From contig NZ_BMCP01000002.1 of NCBI RefSeq assembly GCF_014635245.1, forward strand, positions 310,001-374,000: a stretch of DNA of 64,000 nt, given 5' to 3'. The notes under the pieces are model-generated. The model saw only the letters and a list, made by a program, of their open reading frames with translations, was not told the DNA's origin and did no database searches. Position numbers and translations under genes: made by a program. How positions within the stretch are numbered: the stretch's first letter is position 1; each line of letters begins with the position of its first letter. This DNA comes from Agaricicola taiwanensis. GTDB lineage: Bacteria; Pseudomonadota; Alphaproteobacteria; Rhizobiales; Methylopilaceae. Positions 62,901 through 64,000 of the stretch are shown piece by piece.

Positions 62901-63183
62901 GGTTCTCCGGATAGACCACCACATCGGGCGTGCCGTCCTGGAAGACGAGCCGGCTGCCGACCATGAGCTTGAAAGGATAGGTGGTGCCATTCTCCTCCAG
63001 GCAGGCTTCCTGCGCATGCCTCAGCGCGGAATAGGCGCGCACCACGCCGGCCACGGTGTTGCGATCCGCAATTCCGATGCCGGTATGGCCGAGCTCTACC
63101 GCCCGCGCCACGAGATCGCTGGCATGGGAAGCCCCGCGCAGGAAGGAGAAGTTGGTGGCGGCGGCAATCTCGGCATAGCTCAT
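59926..63183 (-). CDS. dnaE2: Error-prone DNA polymerase DnaE2 (ImuC)
   Basis: A 1085-residue C-family polymerase used in damage-induced mutagenesis. The PHP domain opens SYAEIAAATNFSFLRGASHA. The palm region has Asp motifs in PPDIDVDFEHERREEVIQW and HVGGFILTQGRLDEVVPI. The C-terminal OB-fold is seen at VLVRQRPGNGNVVFMTIEDETG. It is shorter than replicative DnaE, as expected for ImuC. It overlaps imuB by four bases (ATGA), and works with ImuA and ImuB in translesion synthesis. Confidence 0.95.
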   Translation of the reverse strand: MSYAEIAAATNFSFLRGASHASDLVARAVELGHTGIGIADRNTVAGVVRAYSALRHAQEACLEENGTTYPFKLMVGSRLVFQDGTPDVVVYPENRAGWGRLCRILTEGNRDAKKGECHLTLDNLITDPRDLLLVLMPGSDAAQTEKALDLLAESAGSNLWLGATMHRTGADRRRLAGLSRLSRRTGIPLIATNDVLYHAPERRELQDIITCIREGLKIESAGRILEANAERHLKAPSEMARLFRDQPDAILETQHLLARMDFSLDQLRYEYPSEPVPPGKTAQQHLADLAWRSAEFRYPNGIPEKIDRLLREELALIEKLNYAHYFLTIHDIVRYARDQRILCQGRGSAANSVVCFVLGITNVDPEEIDVLFARFISQERKEPPDIDVDFEHERREEVIQWIYERYGRHRAGIAATVISYRPRSAIREVGKVLGLTEDVTSALASTVWGSWGSDLPSEQVKHAGFDPSNLEIARAVHFSEQLMGFPRHLSQHVGGFILTQGRLDEVVPIGNAAMEDRTFIEWDRDDIDELGLMKVDVLALGMLTCIRKAMDLLHKHCGLDHDLASIERKDKAVYDMLCKGDSIGVFQVESRAQINMLPRLKPREFYDLVIQVAIVRPGPIQGDMVHPYLSRRNHHEKVTFPSPSPEFGKKDELHAVLGKTMGVPLFQEQAMKLAMVAAKFTPEEANGLRKAMATFRHAGGIDKFESMMIDRMTARGYDPDFAKRCYAQIQGFGSYGFPESHAASFAHLVYISSWIKCHYPAVFACALLNSQPMGFYAPAQIVRDAREHGVEVRPIDVNMSQWDSTIEHGEGNRLALRIGLRQIDGFRDKWAEALVEKRGAGYSDMETLARRAALPRAALEKLADADACRSMGLDRRNALWAVRRLPDDTPLPLFAAADAGELAAEPEVSLPEMSLSQHVVTDYQTTRLSLKAHPMTFLRQRYRAEGILSCAETSAQADGRWVKTAGVVLVRQRPGNGNVVFMTIEDETGITNAVVWSSLFEQFRRQVMGSRLIEIRGRAQRSPEGVVHLISQRLIDRSPDLELLSADNKPHFQLTRADEILHPQHPRTSSHPRNVRIIPKSRDFH

Positions 63184-64000
63184 GCGAACAGTCCATGGAG
63201 ATACCAGCGCGGATGCTCCACCTCGCGCTCGTAAAGCCCTTCGCGAAACAGCCAGAAGCGGTGACCCTCACGGTCCTCGACGCGGAAATAGTCGCGCGTG
63301 TTGGTTTGCGGCTGCCGCTGCCACCATTCCGGCGCGATACGATCGGGGCCTTCCGCCGCCACTACATCGTGCACTACCCGCCGCCAGAGAAAGCGGATGG
63401 GCGGGCCATCGGGCACCTCGGCCATGGCCTCGATGGGCTGCGGCGGCTCGAACAGGCGGATGGGATAGACCGGCGGCTCGCCTGAGGGGCGATCGGGCCA
63501 GGATTTCGGATCCTTGGATGGCGCCAGGGCCGGCAGGGCCTGGAAGCTGCGCTCGGGGATGTGGCTGTCCTCAGCCACGAACTGCATCACCCGTTCCGCG
63601 CCGAAGCGGGCGCTGAGCCGGTCCACCAATTCCGCCACCGCCTCGTCCTCGCGCTCCTTGCCATCAAAGCGGGCCTGCAGGGCCTGCATGGGTTCGGTCG
63701 CGAGCGCGGCAAGGCGGATCATATCGAAGCCGAAGCCGGGGTCCACGGGATCGGCCAAGGCGTCGAGCTTTTCGGCAAAGAGCCGGTTTAAAACCGGCGG
63801 GTCCCGCAAGGGACGGCCGCTGGCCACCCTGATGCGGCGCACGGCGCCATCGGCGCGGAAGAAACTTGCCTCGAAGCTGCGTCCGCCAAGGCCCTGCCGC
63901 TCCAGACGGCGAGAAAGCTCCTGGGCAAGGCCTGCAAGGGTCGCGCTCACATCCTCCGCCCGCCCTATGGGCTCGGCAAAGCGCTGCTCCACCATCAGCT
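63180..64000 (-). CDS. imuB: ImuB, Y-family polymerase-like protein (5' part outside window)
   Basis: The C-terminal 273 residues of an ImuB-type protein, running off the right edge. Visible features are ERSFQALPALAPSKDPKSW and RFLWRRVVHDVVAAEGPDR, then DYFRVEDREGHRFWLFREGLYE, typical of the ImuB tail. ImuB is an inactive Y-family polymerase that acts as a hub binding the clamp, ImuA and DnaE2. The gene probably continues to about 1.5 kb and is preceded by imuA. The overlap with dnaE2 supports a LexA-controlled imuA-imuB-dnaE2 operon; its promoter is outside the window. Confidence 0.9.
   Translation of the reverse strand, partial: LMVEQRFAEPIGRAEDVSATLAGLAQELSRRLERQGLGGRSFEASFFRADGAVRRIRVASGRPLRDPPVLNRLFAEKLDALADPVDPGFGFDMIRLAALATEPMQALQARFDGKEREDEAVAELVDRLSARFGAERVMQFVAEDSHIPERSFQALPALAPSKDPKSWPDRPSGEPPVYPIRLFEPPQPIEAMAEVPDGPPIRFLWRRVVHDVVAAEGPDRIAPEWWQRQPQTNTRDYFRVEDREGHRFWLFREGLYEREVEHPRWYLHGLFA

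Noticed and set aside
1-64000. CRISPR arrays, insertion sequences, prophage or integrative element boundaries
   Set aside because: No regularly spaced direct repeats, transposase, integrase or phage genes were seen, and the tRNA at 25.6 kb shows no adjacent integrase or repeated 3' end.

Overview
This is a 64 kb, GC-rich chromosomal stretch from an alphaproteobacterium, most likely of the order Hyphomicrobiales (Rhizobiales). The evidence is the sequence style of the RpoD at the left edge, ImuB/DnaE2 at the right edge, promoters matching the alphaproteobacterial general-stress sigma factor EcfG, and a dispersed inverted repeat of a kind I recall from Rhizobiales intergenic regions. The genus cannot be fixed from sequence alone. 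Genes are tightly packed: no gene-free stretch exceeds 300 bases, and I saw no IS element, prophage, rRNA operon or CRISPR array.

Region 1 (1-16.8 kb) is housekeeping and conserved accessory. It holds the 3' part of rpoD, membrane proteins (YdjM type, DUF2254, MscS), a luciferase-like monooxygenase, an SDR, and RNA modification genes (RsmC-like methyltransferase, RsuA-type pseudouridine synthase, TrhO). It also holds a glutaredoxin-DinB fusion, an orphan TadG-like protein with a DUF4114-like end, a RecD-like helicase, panD, a lipid kinase, a SIMPL protein and a TauE/SafE permease.

Region 2 (16.8-25.6 kb) is a LysR regulator divergent from a seven-gene operon. The operon encodes a PotABCD-type ABC importer, an MmgE/PrpD protein, a divergent M19 dipeptidase-like protein and a DadA-like FAD oxidoreductase, so it looks like uptake and breakdown of a charged amine or N-substituted amino acid. 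A palindrome in the divergent promoter is the likely LysR site.

Region 3 (25.6-32.6 kb) starts with a CAU-anticodon tRNA, probably tRNA-Ile2. A small stress island follows: entericidin, a single-TM protein, NADH dehydrogenase 2 and manganese catalase. Three EcfG-like promoters serve it, and two more precede the SDR and a small membrane protein in region 1. A PanE-type reductase, a second TauE/SafE protein, a Bcr/CflA exporter and a DUF3830 protein complete the region.

Region 4 (32.6-46.6 kb) is a catabolic locus. It has a sugar-type ABC importer co-transcribed with two tandem paralogous amidohydrolases, a DapA-family lyase, an FAD amine-oxidase-family protein, a LysR regulator, and an AtzG-like/AtzE-like amidase plus dihydropyrimidinase operon. 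Three copies of one spaced motif (GCAT-N7-ATGC-N7-GCAT) lie before the importer operon, the DapA-family gene and the amidase operon, so they may form one regulon.

Region 5 (46.6-59.2 kb) is a long leftward operon: tandem-fused tautomerase, acyl-CoA dehydrogenase, CoA-transferase, DapA-family lyase, AllA, MaoC, aldo/keto reductase, enoyl-CoA hydratase, GntR regulator and an asparaginase broken by an apparent one-base deletion. It is divergent from a DapA-family gene plus a TRAP transporter. Regions 4 and 5 together suggest transport, C-N bond hydrolysis and CoA-dependent breakdown of a nitrogen-containing, possibly cyclic amide, compound. No described pathway with this exact gene set is known to me.

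Region 6 (59.2-64 kb) holds a DUF1810 protein, the dispersed repeat and the dnaE2-imuB mutagenic repair cassette, cut by the right edge.
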